Shown here: positions 63,515 to 64,000 of the stretch, in pieces
Layout of the letters: each line of letters opens with the position of its first letter
Position numbering within the stretch: position 1 is the stretch's first letter
From: Chromobotia macracanthus
Taxonomy: Eukaryota > Chordata > Actinopteri > Cypriniformes > Botiidae
NCBI GenBank assembly: GCA_036877525.1
Contig: JAZGTH010000007.1
Coordinates: forward strand, 7,935,501 to 7,999,500
Direction: 5' to 3'
Length of the DNA stretch: 64,000 nt
The notes under the pieces: generated by a model
Database searches by the model: none
What the model was told of the DNA's origin: nothing
Seen by the model: the letters and a program-made list of their open reading frames with translations, nothing else
Made by a program: the position numbers and the translations under genes

Positions 63515-63655
63515 CATAGTTCGTCATTGAGCTCATGATGCTAACATTTCCAAGGTCATGGGTTTGATTCCCCCATAATGTCCATTATGATGAAATGTGC
63601 AGTTGAAGTACACTGTAAATTTGGATAAATCGTCTGTCAAATGCTTTAAATTGAT
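63515..63655 (+). mobile_element. tRNA-derived SINE copy, diverged
   Basis: B-box region GGTCATGGGTTTGATTCCC is clear; the A-box is eroded; the tail reads CACTGTAAATTTGGATAAAT and CGTCTGTCAAATGC. Confidence 0.65.
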
Positions 63656-64000
63656 TGACTAGTCAGATCATTGTTGTTGTACAGTGTTTTGTGGCATTAA
63701 CAGCCATGGTATGCATACTAACCATATATGTACTGCACAATTAAAATATCACACCTTTGAAACTGTCATCTCTTGGCTGATCATAAAAATCAAACATTCT
63801 GTTAGAGTATCTAATGTTATGTAGCATGTCCTGAGATGCTGGTTCAGTGATCAAGTATGGGAATTGTTTGACAGCACTGGGACTGGGGCGTAGGAAACCA
63901 GCAGGAGGATCTTATGCTCTCCTAATTAAACTTTGTTCCTTTCAGCACTGTAATCAGACCCTTTAATCTCTGGTTGAATCGCCTCTGACAGTGGCTGGCG

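Larger units (their letters stand above)
52921..64000. other. Right flank without recognised genes
   Basis: Mostly AT-rich unique sequence. It contains (AT)n tracts, SINEs at 60265 and 63515, a SINE tail at 55695, a MITE at 59318, and a GC-richer island at 60880-61190. The stretches 57480-57740, 58480-58660 and 58990-59310 look less AT-rich than their surroundings and might be conserved non-coding elements, but nothing in them is diagnostic. Small frames here have no recognisable homologues. Confidence 0.35.

Overview
This is vertebrate nuclear DNA: AT-rich, with split genes, GT-AG introns, tRNA-derived SINEs, MITEs and long (AT)n tracts. Protein similarity and repeat types point to a teleost fish, most likely a cyprinid (inference). 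Five protein genes, one microRNA gene and one decayed gene are recognisable, and all coding exons were placed by reading splice sites and reading frame by hand.

Left block (about 2.5-18.6 kb). cdk5r2 (+), fev (-), cryba2 (-) and mir375 (-) stand in the order and orientation known from human 2q35. cdk5r2 encodes the p39 activator of CDK5 in neurons, fev the ETS factor of serotonergic neurons, cryba2 a lens beta-crystallin, and mir375 the microRNA of pancreatic islet and endocrine cells. They are neighbours by ancestry rather than members of one pathway. cryba2 has a clear TATA box and a Maf-type site.

Middle block (about 19.8-24.6 kb). A strong CTCF-like motif lies between the left block and a degraded copy of umps (UMP synthase, - strand, 20.4-22.0 kb). 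The umps copy keeps its start codon and several recognisable pieces but carries frameshifts, stops and missing exons. It stands head to head with an intact eight-exon alpha-aspartyl dipeptidase gene (peptidase S51, + strand), with an ACTACAA-type promoter motif between them.

Right block (26.2-51.9 kb). itgav (integrin alpha-V, - strand) is complete in 30 exons and 1048 codons. zc3h15 (DFRP1, - strand) follows in 10 exons and 434 codons; the two are also neighbours at human 2q32. itgav intron 6 holds a ~1 kb minisatellite built from alternating inverted arms. zc3h15 has a ZNF143-type promoter motif, and a dead L2-type LINE fragment sits just upstream of it.

Right flank (52.9-64 kb). No gene was recognised. 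It holds an (AT)n tract, SINE copies, a MITE with terminal inverted repeats and one GC-richer island.

The least expected items are the umps relic, the mir375 hairpin with a 17-bp tandem repeat next to it, and the hairpin-forming minisatellite in itgav.
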